Shown: in pieces, positions 29,103 through 39,775 of the stretch
How the letters are laid out: every line of letters starts with the position of its first letter
Numbering within the stretch: position 1 is the stretch's first letter
Notes under the pieces: model-generated
Told to the model about the DNA's origin: nothing
Databases searched by the model: none
Seen by the model: only the letters and a program-made list of their open reading frames with translations
Source: Bacteroidota bacterium
GTDB taxonomy: Bacteria > Bacteroidota > Bacteroidia > 2-12-FULL-35-15
Assembly (NCBI GenBank): GCA_003151815.1
Contig: PLYN01000060.1
Coordinates: forward strand, 58,180 to 122,179
DNA: 64,000 nucleotides
Reading direction: 5' to 3'
Translations under genes and position numbers: made by a program

Positions 29103-32100
29103 ATGAAGCGATGGTTGCATATATTGTTGCTATATTTTTTTCTGAGTTTTCACTATATGGCATTTTCTTCCCATATAGTGGGTGGTTCGTTAACGTATGT
29201 TTATAACGGAGGTTCGAGTTATACCATTACCCTCAAACTTTACCGTGATTGTAGTGGAATACCTTTACCAAGTAACGTATCAATTTCAGTTTTAGGTTAT
29301 GATGGAGCAACTTTTTCTCCGAGCAAAGATTTTACAATGAATTTAGGGACAGTTACGCCAGTTCCTTCTGGTCTTCCAGCTTGTTCAACACCTCCCGTTC
29401 CTTTACCATGTACCCAAGAAGGAATTTATACAACAACTGTAAATAATTTTCCTCCAAATGTTGGAGGATACCATTTGTTTTGGCAGTTGATGGCAAGAAA
29501 TTACAGTTTAACGAATGTGAATTCCGGATGTATGTGTGTTGGTGAAAGTTTGGATGCCTTTATTCCCAGTAGTTTAATTGTTTATGGAGAAGATTTCACC
29601 TTAGCAAACGGTACAACAGTTGATAATGGGACTACAGCATGGTCAATAGGGGCAGGTACTATTCCTCCTAATAGTGCCAAGATTAACAACAATATGTTTG
29701 AAATTAAAGGTGCAAATAATGCTCAGGAAACTTTTACATCACAGATCATAAACATTGCCGCATCAACAGGTGGTGTTAATATAAAGGTTGATCTATCCAA
29801 ACAAGGAACCTTAGATCCACATGATTCTATTTTGGTATATTATCGATTGAATGGAGGTTCATTAACCTTGTTTTCCACCAATGGTTCTACCGCCAATAAT
29901 TTTGCAAATAAAATTGCGAGTCAATCTACATTAACAGGCAATACCCTTCAGGTAGTTATACGTGTTCATTTTGATGCGAACTCCCCTAATTCGGAGATTT
30001 ATGATTTCGATAATTTATTGGTATCGCAGAATATCCCAACAGCGAATAGTAGTCCAACTTTCACTTATTTCCCCCCCCTTTTTATTTGTAAAGGACAACC
30101 ATTGTCGTTTGATCATTCTGCAACTGATGCGGATGGTGATTCATTAGTATATTCTTTTTACGATCCTTATGATGGAGATCCTGCTGATCCTTCCAAATAC
30201 CCTACTTTTTCAGGGAACACGGCAACATTTTTACCTGTTACTTTTTTAGGTGGATATTCCTCTATTAATCCTCTTGGTGGTGCTCCCTTAAATATTAGTT
30301 CAACCGGATTGCTAACAGGAACACCGCCGGCTCTTGGTCAGTATGTTGTGGGAATTGCAGTAAAGGAATATCGTAATGGCGTTTATCTCGATGAAACAAT
30401 TCGTGATTTTCAATTCAATGTGGTAACTTGTTCTGCCCCGCTTTCTGTAAACATTACTTCTCCTGTTCCTGTTATTTGCTTTGGATCATCTTCAACAACC
30501 ATTACAGCCCATGGAGTCGGTGGTACTCCGCCTTACCATTATTTATGGAACAATACTAATCCTTCACAAGCCATTAATGTAGGTATAGGTACTTATACTG
30601 TTAAACTTACGGACGTTCAAAATTGTACTCCGGTTTTTGCAACCGTTACTGTTACATCTTATACTGTTCCTGTATCTGCTAATGCGGGTATTGATCAAAA
30701 GCTTTGTAAACAAAGTCCCACAACAACTCTGAATGGTGCTGTTTTTGGTCCAAGTACAGGTGTTTGGACAGGCGGAGCCGGCGTTTTTAGTCCTGATAGT
30801 ATCACACTTTCAGCGCAATATACACCCACCGCTGCCGAAATAGTGAATGGATTTGTTGATTTAACATTAACAACAACAGGTAGCGGAAACTGCCCTATTG
30901 GTACTGACGTTGTTAGAATTAATTATTTAGGATTTTTGGGAGTTCTTTCTGTTGTGGGAACAAACGTGAGTTGTTTCGGGAATAATGATGGTGCTGCAAC
31001 TGTGAGCAATACAGGTGGTTCGTCCCCTTATACTTATTTTTGGACCAATTCGCAAACTGCAGCAACAATAACAACTTTACCCCCATCCACTTATTCGGTA
31101 ACTATTACAGATAGCATCGGTTGTACATCTCAAACATCTGTTACGATTACCCAACCAACACCACTTGCAAGTAATTCGGTAGTTTCAGATGTATCCTGTT
31201 CAGGAGGAAATAATGGATCTATATCCATAACTGCAAGCGATGGTACTCCTCCATACACTTATTTATGGAGTCCCGGTAATCAAACAACGTCATCAATTAC
31301 CGGTCAGGCAAAGGGCACATATACCGTTACAGTTACTGATTCCTTGAATTGTTCATTACAAGAAATCAATACAATTACGGAGCCCACGGCACTTAGCTTA
31401 TCACTCGCGTCTACGGATGTAAGTTGTTTTAATGGTAACAATGGAGTAATAAATTCAACCGTTTCAGGTGGAACAAGTACGTATACTTATAATTGGAGTT
31501 CGGGTGCTACATCACCTAATTTATCAGGCTTACTGGCAGGAACATATTCATTAACAGTTACAGATTTTAAAAGTTGCACCACTACACAATCAGTTGTTAT
31601 AGCACAACCAACTTTGCTTACAGCCGGCACATCATCAACAGATATAACCTGCAACAATTTTAATAATGGAACTGCCACAGCCCTTCCCAATGGAGGAACC
31701 ACCGGTTATTCTTATTTATGGCAATCCGGTTTGCAAACTACAGAAACCATTTCTAATTTGACGGCAGGAACTTACACTTTATCACTCACCGATTCGAAAG
31801 GATGTTTGGCAACGGCGTTTGCTACAGTAACGGAACCTTCTCCATTAGCAATTAATATTGTCAGTCAAACAAATGTACGTTGCTTTGGTGGAAACAATGG
31901 TGCTATATCGACAAGTATTTCCGGTGGAACTCCAAATTATTCCTATTCATGGTCGCCGGGAGCCGGTACTACAAATGCCATTTCTAATTTAACCTCAGGT
32001 ACTTATAGTCTTACAATTACTGATTCTAAAAGTTGTGTATTAAATAAGCCCGTTTCGATAACTCAGCCGCTTGCAGCATTAACAGTATCTGTTTCTGCTA

Positions 32101-35100
32101 CTTCGGTAACCTGTTTTGGAAAATCAAATGGTGCTATATCAGCTTCCATAGCGGGAGGAACAACCCCTTATAGCTATATCTGGATGCCGGGAAATTTAAC
32201 CGTACAAAATATTTCTAACCTAGCGGCAGATACATATTCTTTAACAGTAAATGATGCCAAAGGATGTAACGTTGCCAGTTCTGTAGCCGTAACTCAACCT
32301 TCTCAGATGGTACTTACTACCTCAAGTGTTAATTCAGACTGCGGTCAACCAAATGGACAGACTTCGGTTTCAGCATCCGGTGGAAGTTCACCCTATTCAT
32401 ATAGTTGGTCGCCATCAGGAGGCACAAATGCCGCAGCAACAGGGTTGATTGCCGGTACTTATTCTGTTACTGTTACAGATTTATTAGGGTGTACATCATC
32501 CGCACAGGTAAACGTGAGTGAAAATTTAGCTCCAATAGTAACTATTATTTCCGTTACAAATGTAAGTTGTAATGGAGGACATGATGGCTCTGCTACTCTT
32601 GCTTTAAGTGGAGGTATAGGACCTTTTACATATTTATGGTCTCCTTCCGGTGGAACCGATTCTATTGCATCCGGACTTATTTCGGGTTCTTATACAGCTA
32701 ATGTATTGGCAGCAAATGGCTGTAAATCATCTGTAACTACTAACCCTGCTGTTTTAGAACCTCCTCCAATTATAGCAACTGTTGCTACCGGTATTGTAAG
32801 TTGTTTTGGTGGAAACGATGGAACCGCTTCAGTATCTGCTTCCGGTGGCACACCGGGATATACCTATATTTGGTTGCCCGGAGGAACAACAGGCTCCGTT
32901 ATAAATAACCTTTTAGCAACTACTTATACTGTACAAGTAACCGATTTAAAGGGTTGTGTAAAATTACAACCTTTTACAATTGCCCAACCAAGTCAGCTAA
33001 TGGCGGTTATTTCACCAATTAAAAATGTGAGTTGTTTTCAGGGAAATGATGGAGAGGCTACAGTAACGGTTAGCGGAGGTACCCAGGTTTATAATTATCA
33101 ATGGTTGCCCATAGGTGGTAACGGACCCATAGGCAAAGGTTTTTCAGCAAATACATATACTGTTACAGTAACTGATTTTAAGAGTTGTGTAACGTCTGCT
33201 TCGGTTGCCATAACACAACCGGCCATACCACTTTCAGCAACAGGAACAGGTGGAGCTACCAAATGTTCAGGAGGATCAGATGGAACAGCAATGATAAATC
33301 CAATAGGAGGAACACCTAATTATTCTTATCAATGGAGTCCTTCAGGAGGAACAGCGCAAAATGCTTCCGGACTTTCCGCTCAAAATTATTTTGTAGTAGT
33401 TACTGATAATAATGGCTGCCTAACAAATACCTCTGTGATTATTACAGAGCCTACGGCTGTAAGCGGTGCTCTTGTGTCTGTAAGCCCATCCTGTGGTTTA
33501 CCAAATGGTTCTATCTCATCACAAGTATCCGGCGGTGCCAGTCCTTATACCTATTTATGGAGTTCGGGATCATTAACAAGTTCCGGAATAAACGGAGTAG
33601 GTCCGGGAACATATACATTACAAATAACAGATGCACAAAATTGTACCTTGTCCATATCTGAAAATTTAGTCAATATACCAGGTGCAACAGTAGCCATTTC
33701 ATCTGTAAATCCTGTTTCTTGCTTTGGAGGAAATGATGGTTCCGCTACTATTAATATTACATTAGGTTCGCCACCTTATTCAATAGATTGGCTGCCTTAC
33801 GGAGGCAATAACTTATCGGCCTCTGCATTAATTGCTGCATCTTATACTGTAAATGCAACCGACTCTTTAGGTTGCATCTCCAGTGTTATTGTTCCGGTAG
33901 CTCAACCTACAGCTATCGGTATCTCTATATCTTCATTAACAAATGTTCTGTGTCATGGTGATAGCACCGGTTCAATAACAGTTTCTGCAACAGGAGGTAC
34001 TCCGGCATATTCGTATTTATGGTCTCCAACAGGTTCAAGTACTTCAACAATTAATCATGTTAGTGTAGGTACTTACACCGTTAATGTATCCGATAAAAAT
34101 AATTGTCCGGAATCCATCTCAATAAATATTACTCAACCTCCAGTGCTTTTGTCTTCCATTGCCAATGCTGTTAATCCAACGTGTTATGGTTTACAAGGAA
34201 GTGCTTCTGTAGTGGTAACAGGCGGAACAATTCCTTATAGTTATTCATGGTCTACAAATTCTGTGTTAACAGGAAGTACAGAAAATGTTTTGGCCGGTAG
34301 TTATACTATAACTATAACGGATGCTAATAGTTGCTTAACAAGTAATATGGTTACTTTAACAGAACCATCCCAAGTGATAACAATAGCAGGAGTTAATGAC
34401 ACGGTTTGTGTAGGACAAAATGCTATGCTTTCTGCACACGCAAGTGGAGGTGCAGGTAATTATTATTACGCCTGGCAACCCACAGGTGTAATTAATGCAG
34501 GAACATTAAACCTAACACCTACTGGTGATACAACTTATATTGTTGTTGCGTATGATAAAATAGGTTGCCCCGGAACACCAGATACTACTACCGCTTACGC
34601 CTATTTTTTAGCTAAAGGCAGTGTTAACGCCCAAGGGATTTCTCCAATTTGTCCCGGTCGAAATTCGGTGGTATCTGCAAAGGCAATATCAACAGCCGGT
34701 CCATTAACATATCAGTGGAATAATAATTTAGGTACCGGTCCAGGAGAATTTATTGTTACTCCATTACAACCTACAACATACGTTGTTACTGCTACAAGTA
34801 GTGTATGTGGCACATCTGTTGTTGATTCAGTTCACATTGCATTTAATCCGGAACCCACTCTTGCTTTATCTTCTGATTCAAGCGCATTGTGTGTTCCGGG
34901 GGCATTACAATTCTTTGATCATTCTATTACAGGAAATATAAGCGACCCGATAAATTCGTGGAACTGGAATTTTGGTGATGGGACACATTCAACACAAAAA
35001 AATCCAAAACATACTTTTAATCAGGAAGGGACTTATTTTGTTACTTTAACTATTAACACATCCGGTGGATGTACAACCAATAATTCAGTAGCTCCGCTTA

Positions 35101-35663
35101 CCATAGAGGCACATCAATACCCAATAGCCGCGTTTACAATTAATTCACCCATACTTAATCTCCCAGTTGAAAAATTAATTCCAACTAATAAATCTATTGG
35201 GGCAAGTATCTACAATTGGAATTTTGGTGATGGAGGAAATTCAACTGAATTTAATCCGCAATATAATTATTCAACAGTTGGTGTTTTTCAAATTCAACTC
35301 ATTGCAACATCACAATATGACTGTTCAGATACAGCATACGCAGAGGTGACAACAAGTGCCGATTTTATTTTTCCGAATGTTTTTACTCCAAATACTAATG
35401 GACCTTCAGGGGGAGGGTATGATAAACATAGTCTTACCAATGACGTATTTTTTCCATATACTTCGGGTGTAATTAAATTTAAAATAGAAATTTTTAACCG
35501 TTGGGGCGAACTTATTTTTGTATCTGACGATATAAATGTTGGTTGGGATGGATATTATAAAGGACAATTATGTCAACAAGATGTTTATATTTGGAAAGCA
35601 TTTTTAAAATTGAATAATGGAAAAGAATACAACAAAAGTGGGGATGTAACTCTATTGCGATAA
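29103..35663 (+). CDS. Giant SprB-repeat adhesin-like protein with PKD domains and T9SS type B sorting domain
   Basis: About 16 repeats ending in the (L)xAGTYTVTVTDxxGC motif; PKD-like WNWNFGDGTHSTQKNPKHTF; C-term PNVFTPNTNGPSGGGYD...FKIEIFNRWGELIFVSDDINVGWDGYYKGQLCQQDVYIWKAFLKLNNGKEYNKSGDVTLLR. Confidence 0.93.
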   Translation: MKRWLHILLLYFFLSFHYMAFSSHIVGGSLTYVYNGGSSYTITLKLYRDCSGIPLPSNVSISVLGYDGATFSPSKDFTMNLGTVTPVPSGLPACSTPPVPLPCTQEGIYTTTVNNFPPNVGGYHLFWQLMARNYSLTNVNSGCMCVGESLDAFIPSSLIVYGEDFTLANGTTVDNGTTAWSIGAGTIPPNSAKINNNMFEIKGANNAQETFTSQIINIAASTGGVNIKVDLSKQGTLDPHDSILVYYRLNGGSLTLFSTNGSTANNFANKIASQSTLTGNTLQVVIRVHFDANSPNSEIYDFDNLLVSQNIPTANSSPTFTYFPPLFICKGQPLSFDHSATDADGDSLVYSFYDPYDGDPADPSKYPTFSGNTATFLPVTFLGGYSSINPLGGAPLNISSTGLLTGTPPALGQYVVGIAVKEYRNGVYLDETIRDFQFNVVTCSAPLSVNITSPVPVICFGSSSTTITAHGVGGTPPYHYLWNNTNPSQAINVGIGTYTVKLTDVQNCTPVFATVTVTSYTVPVSANAGIDQKLCKQSPTTTLNGAVFGPSTGVWTGGAGVFSPDSITLSAQYTPTAAEIVNGFVDLTLTTTGSGNCPIGTDVVRINYLGFLGVLSVVGTNVSCFGNNDGAATVSNTGGSSPYTYFWTNSQTAATITTLPPSTYSVTITDSIGCTSQTSVTITQPTPLASNSVVSDVSCSGGNNGSISITASDGTPPYTYLWSPGNQTTSSITGQAKGTYTVTVTDSLNCSLQEINTITEPTALSLSLASTDVSCFNGNNGVINSTVSGGTSTYTYNWSSGATSPNLSGLLAGTYSLTVTDFKSCTTTQSVVIAQPTLLTAGTSSTDITCNNFNNGTATALPNGGTTGYSYLWQSGLQTTETISNLTAGTYTLSLTDSKGCLATAFATVTEPSPLAINIVSQTNVRCFGGNNGAISTSISGGTPNYSYSWSPGAGTTNAISNLTSGTYSLTITDSKSCVLNKPVSITQPLAALTVSVSATSVTCFGKSNGAISASIAGGTTPYSYIWMPGNLTVQNISNLAADTYSLTVNDAKGCNVASSVAVTQPSQMVLTTSSVNSDCGQPNGQTSVSASGGSSPYSYSWSPSGGTNAAATGLIAGTYSVTVTDLLGCTSSAQVNVSENLAPIVTIISVTNVSCNGGHDGSATLALSGGIGPFTYLWSPSGGTDSIASGLISGSYTANVLAANGCKSSVTTNPAVLEPPPIIATVATGIVSCFGGNDGTASVSASGGTPGYTYIWLPGGTTGSVINNLLATTYTVQVTDLKGCVKLQPFTIAQPSQLMAVISPIKNVSCFQGNDGEATVTVSGGTQVYNYQWLPIGGNGPIGKGFSANTYTVTVTDFKSCVTSASVAITQPAIPLSATGTGGATKCSGGSDGTAMINPIGGTPNYSYQWSPSGGTAQNASGLSAQNYFVVVTDNNGCLTNTSVIITEPTAVSGALVSVSPSCGLPNGSISSQVSGGASPYTYLWSSGSLTSSGINGVGPGTYTLQITDAQNCTLSISENLVNIPGATVAISSVNPVSCFGGNDGSATINITLGSPPYSIDWLPYGGNNLSASALIAASYTVNATDSLGCISSVIVPVAQPTAIGISISSLTNVLCHGDSTGSITVSATGGTPAYSYLWSPTGSSTSTINHVSVGTYTVNVSDKNNCPESISINITQPPVLLSSIANAVNPTCYGLQGSASVVVTGGTIPYSYSWSTNSVLTGSTENVLAGSYTITITDANSCLTSNMVTLTEPSQVITIAGVNDTVCVGQNAMLSAHASGGAGNYYYAWQPTGVINAGTLNLTPTGDTTYIVVAYDKIGCPGTPDTTTAYAYFLAKGSVNAQGISPICPGRNSVVSAKAISTAGPLTYQWNNNLGTGPGEFIVTPLQPTTYVVTATSSVCGTSVVDSVHIAFNPEPTLALSSDSSALCVPGALQFFDHSITGNISDPINSWNWNFGDGTHSTQKNPKHTFNQEGTYFVTLTINTSGGCTTNNSVAPLTIEAHQYPIAAFTINSPILNLPVEKLIPTNKSIGASIYNWNFGDGGNSTEFNPQYNYSTVGVFQIQLIATSQYDCSDTAYAEVTTSADFIFPNVFTPNTNGPSGGGYDKHSLTNDVFFPYTSGVIKFKIEIFNRWGELIFVSDDINVGWDGYYKGQLCQQDVYIWKAFLKLNNGKEYNKSGDVTLLR

Positions 35664-35672
35664 ATAAAGAAA

Positions 35673-37256
35673 ATGAAACGATTAATTATAATATTGAATA
35701 AAAATAAATTTATCTACAAAGTATTGTTGATGATAATATTATTTGTTAAGCCATGTATGGCACAGATAAGTTCACGTCAGGATAATAAATTATTATTTAA
35801 AGCCGATAACGCTTTTGACTACGGTGATTTTTTAAGCGCTTTAAAAATCTATGAAAAACTTTATCCGCTTGATAGCAATAATGCTGAATTAAATTTCAAG
35901 CTGGGCGTATGTAATTTCGAAATAAAAAAATTCAGAAGCGTATCAAAAAAATATTTTGAAAAAGTACCTCCAACCCTTTTTCCTGAAGTGAGTTATTATC
36001 TGGGTAAATTAAATCACTTATCGCGAGATTTTGATAAAGCAATTTTTTCTTATAATCAATATAAAAGATTTAAAGGAGAGAAAGAGCATAACGCAAAGGA
36101 GATTGATGATTTAATTGAAAAGTGTAATACTGCTATGTTGTTTGAATCTTCTGCAGATAAAACGATTCAAATTAAAAATATTGGAGAAGCTATAAATACG
36201 GAATATCCTGAGTATGCTCCGTTAATTCCTGCGGAAGAAAATTTTATTCTTTTCACCTCAAGAAGAAAAAATAACACATTCCCAAAACTAGATCCTTTAG
36301 GTGAATATTTTGAAGATATTTATATTTCCAGAAAAGTGGGTGAAGAGTGGCAACCACCAACCATGTTGGATACTAATATTAATACACCTGTTCATGATGC
36401 AAGTACCGGATTATCTGCTGATGGCGAAAGGTTGTTGATCTATCGTACCAGTAAAGATCTTAGAACAGGTGATATTTATGAGAGTCATTATGATGGTGAA
36501 AATTGGGCAAAGCCTGAAATTTTAGGATCCAATGTAAATTCACCTTATCTTGAAACCAGCGCCTGCTTTTCTCCAAAAGGTGACATGATTTACTTTTCAA
36601 GCAATAGACCTGGAGGTTACGGAGGCTTGGATTTATACCGCGCAAAAAAATTACCCAATGGCAATTGGGGAGCGCCTTATAATTTAGGTCCCAATATTAA
36701 TACGGAGTACAATGAAGATTCTCCATTCATTCATCCAATGGGTGATGTATTGTATTTTAGTTCAGAAGGACATAAAAATATGGGTGGCTATGATATTTTC
36801 AAATCAAATTTTGATGAGACAGGTGGATTTAATGAAGTTAAAAATTTAGGGTATCCGATCAATACTGTTGACGATGATATATTTTTTGTAATGAACACCG
36901 ATGGATCTAAAGGGTACTTGTCATCGGGAAGAGAAGGAGGTTTTGGTTCCCAGGATATTTATATTGTTTATTTAACGGGTAACATTGTTCCTTTAGATGT
37001 TTATAATATTTATGTATTAAATGAATCGAATGGAATAGTAAAGAAAGTGGAACTGGAAGTTACCGACATTAAAAAAAAGGAATTGTATGGAACTTATAAA
37101 TCGAATGAATATACAGGTAAAATATTGGTAATATCAGAACCAAAAAAAGAATATCAAATTACTATTAAAGCGGAAGGTTATGAACCATTTATTACCACTG
37201 TTGTTTTCGATTCTAACAAAGAAATGATTTATCAGCTTACAAATAAAATTAAATGA
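35673..37256 (+). CDS. TPR / PD40 (WD40-like) repeat protein, T9SS-associated, with C-terminal regulatory-like domain
   Basis: FSPKGDMIYFSSNRPGGYGGLDLYRAKK, HPMGDVLYFSSEGHKNMGGYDIFKS; N-terminal TPR-like. Confidence 0.85.
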   Translation: MKRLIIILNKNKFIYKVLLMIILFVKPCMAQISSRQDNKLLFKADNAFDYGDFLSALKIYEKLYPLDSNNAELNFKLGVCNFEIKKFRSVSKKYFEKVPPTLFPEVSYYLGKLNHLSRDFDKAIFSYNQYKRFKGEKEHNAKEIDDLIEKCNTAMLFESSADKTIQIKNIGEAINTEYPEYAPLIPAEENFILFTSRRKNNTFPKLDPLGEYFEDIYISRKVGEEWQPPTMLDTNINTPVHDASTGLSADGERLLIYRTSKDLRTGDIYESHYDGENWAKPEILGSNVNSPYLETSACFSPKGDMIYFSSNRPGGYGGLDLYRAKKLPNGNWGAPYNLGPNINTEYNEDSPFIHPMGDVLYFSSEGHKNMGGYDIFKSNFDETGGFNEVKNLGYPINTVDDDIFFVMNTDGSKGYLSSGREGGFGSQDIYIVYLTGNIVPLDVYNIYVLNESNGIVKKVELEVTDIKKKELYGTYKSNEYTGKILVISEPKKEYQITIKAEGYEPFITTVVFDSNKEMIYQLTNKIK

Positions 37257-38260
37257 GAAAAGCATTACAAATCGTTTTTTTTATTTCTATTTTTTACGCG
37301 AATCTCGTGAAGGGACAGGACATGCATTTCACTCAATTTTATGCATCTCCTTTATACCTGAATCCGGCATTTACTGGCGCAAGTGTTTGTTCAAGAGTTT
37401 CTCTAACCTATAGAAATCAATGGCCCGGAATTTCTAAAACATATAAATCTTTTTTATTTTCAGGTGATCATTATCTTCAAAAATATAATTTGGGAGTTGG
37501 TTTATTATTTGGAAGTGATGTTGCCGGAACAGGAGATTTAAAAACAACAATAATAAACCCATTGATTTCTTACGGATTAAAACTCAGCAGAAAATTGGCT
37601 ATGAGAGTTGGGTTTCAACCTGGAATAGGGATAAGAAGTATTAATTTTAATAATTTAATTTTTGGAGATCAAATCGCCCGAGGTGGAAATGTTCCAAGTT
37701 TAGAAGCGCCTACTCAAAACAAGGTGTATGTTGATGTCGGGGCAGGAGCTTTGTTGTTCAGTCAAAAAATTTGGTTGGGTACATCTTTTTACCATCTTAC
37801 CAGACCAAACACTTCATTGGTGGGAGGAGAAGCAATATTGCCTATTAAATATACCGTTCATGGGGGAGCTAAATTACCACTTAATGAAGGAGAAAATGAT
37901 GCTTTTAAAAAGAAATTTATTTCCCCGGCTTTTAATTTTAGCGGACAAAAAAAATTCGGACAGCTTGATATAGGATTTTATTATACACAATATATTTTTA
38001 ATTTAGGATTTTGGTATAGGGGAATTCCGATATTAAATGCTTATAAGTATCAGCCCGGTTATAGCAATAATGATGCTGTAGCAATAATTGTTGGCGTTCA
38101 AGCGGATAGAATGAATATTGGGTATAGTTATGATATTACAATTTCAAATCTAAGCAACCTTTCTAATGGAGCGCATGAAGTAACTTTATCGTATCAGTTA
38201 TGTAAGCTTAAAAAGAAAAGTAGAAAATACGGTTTGGTGATTCCTTGTCCTAAATTTTAA
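37253..38260 (+). CDS. Type IX secretion system PorP/SprF family membrane protein
   Basis: MHFTQFYASPLYLNPAFTGASVCSRVSLTYRNQWPGISKTYKSFLFSGDHYL; ATGA overlap with upstream CDS. Confidence 0.95.
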   Translation: MRKALQIVFFISIFYANLVKGQDMHFTQFYASPLYLNPAFTGASVCSRVSLTYRNQWPGISKTYKSFLFSGDHYLQKYNLGVGLLFGSDVAGTGDLKTTIINPLISYGLKLSRKLAMRVGFQPGIGIRSINFNNLIFGDQIARGGNVPSLEAPTQNKVYVDVGAGALLFSQKIWLGTSFYHLTRPNTSLVGGEAILPIKYTVHGGAKLPLNEGENDAFKKKFISPAFNFSGQKKFGQLDIGFYYTQYIFNLGFWYRGIPILNAYKYQPGYSNNDAVAIIVGVQADRMNIGYSYDITISNLSNLSNGAHEVTLSYQLCKLKKKSRKYGLVIPCPKF

Positions 38261-38312
38261 GATCGAGATTTCTGCCCTCACCCTTTATCCCTTTACCAGA
38301 GGGGCTACTAAA

Positions 38313-39569
38313 TTACTTTATACTATCCAGATTTAATTTCCTCAATTTAGGAGCAATTTTAGCAGTTGCTGCAACAATTAAAATGGTCATCGTTCCTCCA
38401 AATACTACAGAAGCTTTTAAGCCCATTGCGCGTGCAGTAACACCTGATTCGAACGCTCCTATTTCATTCGATGAACCGATAAATATACTGTTTACAGCTG
38501 ATACCCGCCCTCTCATATCATCCGGGGTAGATAGTTGTAAAATAGTTTGACGTAATACAACGCTTACACTATCAAATGCTCCTGTAAGAAAAAGGAAAAA
38601 TAATGACAAATAAAAGTTGGTAGAAATTCCAAATAAAATGGTAGCTATTCCAAATCCTGCAACCGATACTAATAAGTTTCTCCCTGCATTTTTTGTTGGT
38701 GGTATATATGCTATTATCAAAGCCATTATCACGGCACCTATTGCCGGAGCTGCACTTAAAAATCCCAGTTCAATGAATCCAATATGTAAAATTTTATCAG
38801 CAAAGGCTGGTAACATAGCAACAGCCCCGCCAAATAAAACAGCAAACAAATCCAACGAAAGTGCACCTAAAATTAATTGATGTCCGGCAACAAATTTTAT
38901 TCCGGCTGTTAAACTTTCCATCAATGTTTCAATCTTTTCCTTTTTAGGTAAAGGCTTTGATGCAATAAACAAAAGCGATAAAACAGCTATTATTATCAAT
39001 ATAATATTTACCTGATAAGCAGTTGAAAAACTAATAGCACATATAAAACCTGCCATTGGTAAGCCAATAACTGAAGCCGTATGCCAGATAGTACTATTCC
39101 ACGTAGAAGCATTAGTATATAATTCGCGGGGTACAATCTGAGACATAAAGGATGGAAATGCAGCAGCTAAAAACCCTCGAATAACCCCAATGCCTCCTAT
39201 TACAATAAAAATAGGGCCGATACCATATGTTTTTATTATTGTTGAAGTATCCAAAGAAAAATAGAGGAGTGCAGCAGTACAAATAGTAAGTAATGAAGTA
39301 AATAATACAATGATAAATTTGCGGTTAAAGGTATCGGCAACATGTCCGGAAAATAATGAAACGATAATAAAAGGAATGGCTTCTGTTAGCCCAATCAAAC
39401 CAAGTGTCAATACATCTTTGGTATATTTGTAAATTTGCCAACCAACAATTACCCCTTGCATTTGAATGGCAAGCGTTAAAAAAAAACGGGTACTTAAAAA
39501 GAATAAGAACTCTTTGATACGTAAAGCTGCAAAAGGATCATGTTTTATTTGATTATGGGATGAGTTCAT
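38313..39569 (-). CDS. MFS transporter
   Basis: About 12 TM segments; VGWQIYKYTKDVLTLGLIGLTEAIPFIIVSLFSGHVADTFNRK; DDMRGRVSAVNSIFIGSSNEIGAFESG. Confidence 0.92.
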   Translation of the reverse strand: MNSSHNQIKHDPFAALRIKEFLFFLSTRFFLTLAIQMQGVIVGWQIYKYTKDVLTLGLIGLTEAIPFIIVSLFSGHVADTFNRKFIIVLFTSLLTICTAALLYFSLDTSTIIKTYGIGPIFIVIGGIGVIRGFLAAAFPSFMSQIVPRELYTNASTWNSTIWHTASVIGLPMAGFICAISFSTAYQVNIILIIIAVLSLLFIASKPLPKKEKIETLMESLTAGIKFVAGHQLILGALSLDLFAVLFGGAVAMLPAFADKILHIGFIELGFLSAAPAIGAVIMALIIAYIPPTKNAGRNLLVSVAGFGIATILFGISTNFYLSLFFLFLTGAFDSVSVVLRQTILQLSTPDDMRGRVSAVNSIFIGSSNEIGAFESGVTARAMGLKASVVFGGTMTILIVAATAKIAPKLRKLNLDSIK

Positions 39570-39737
39570 ATTTTGTTTTTACGTATTGATTATGATAAAT
39601 ATACTTAAAATAAAGGCTTCTCCAAAAAAGTTATTGCAAGAGTTTTTACTCGAAGTAATCTCTACAGAAATATTTTAGAGATTGCTTGAGCCTTACTGCA
39701 GATAGGCTTCGCAATGACGCTCCGAAGAATTTTACAC

Positions 39738-39775
39738 TAAAAAAATGTCCCACATTTTTTGTGGGACATTTTTTT
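39738..39775. terminator. Intrinsic terminator downstream of clpC
   Basis: aaaaaaatgtcccac attttttg tgggacattttttt. Confidence 0.9.
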
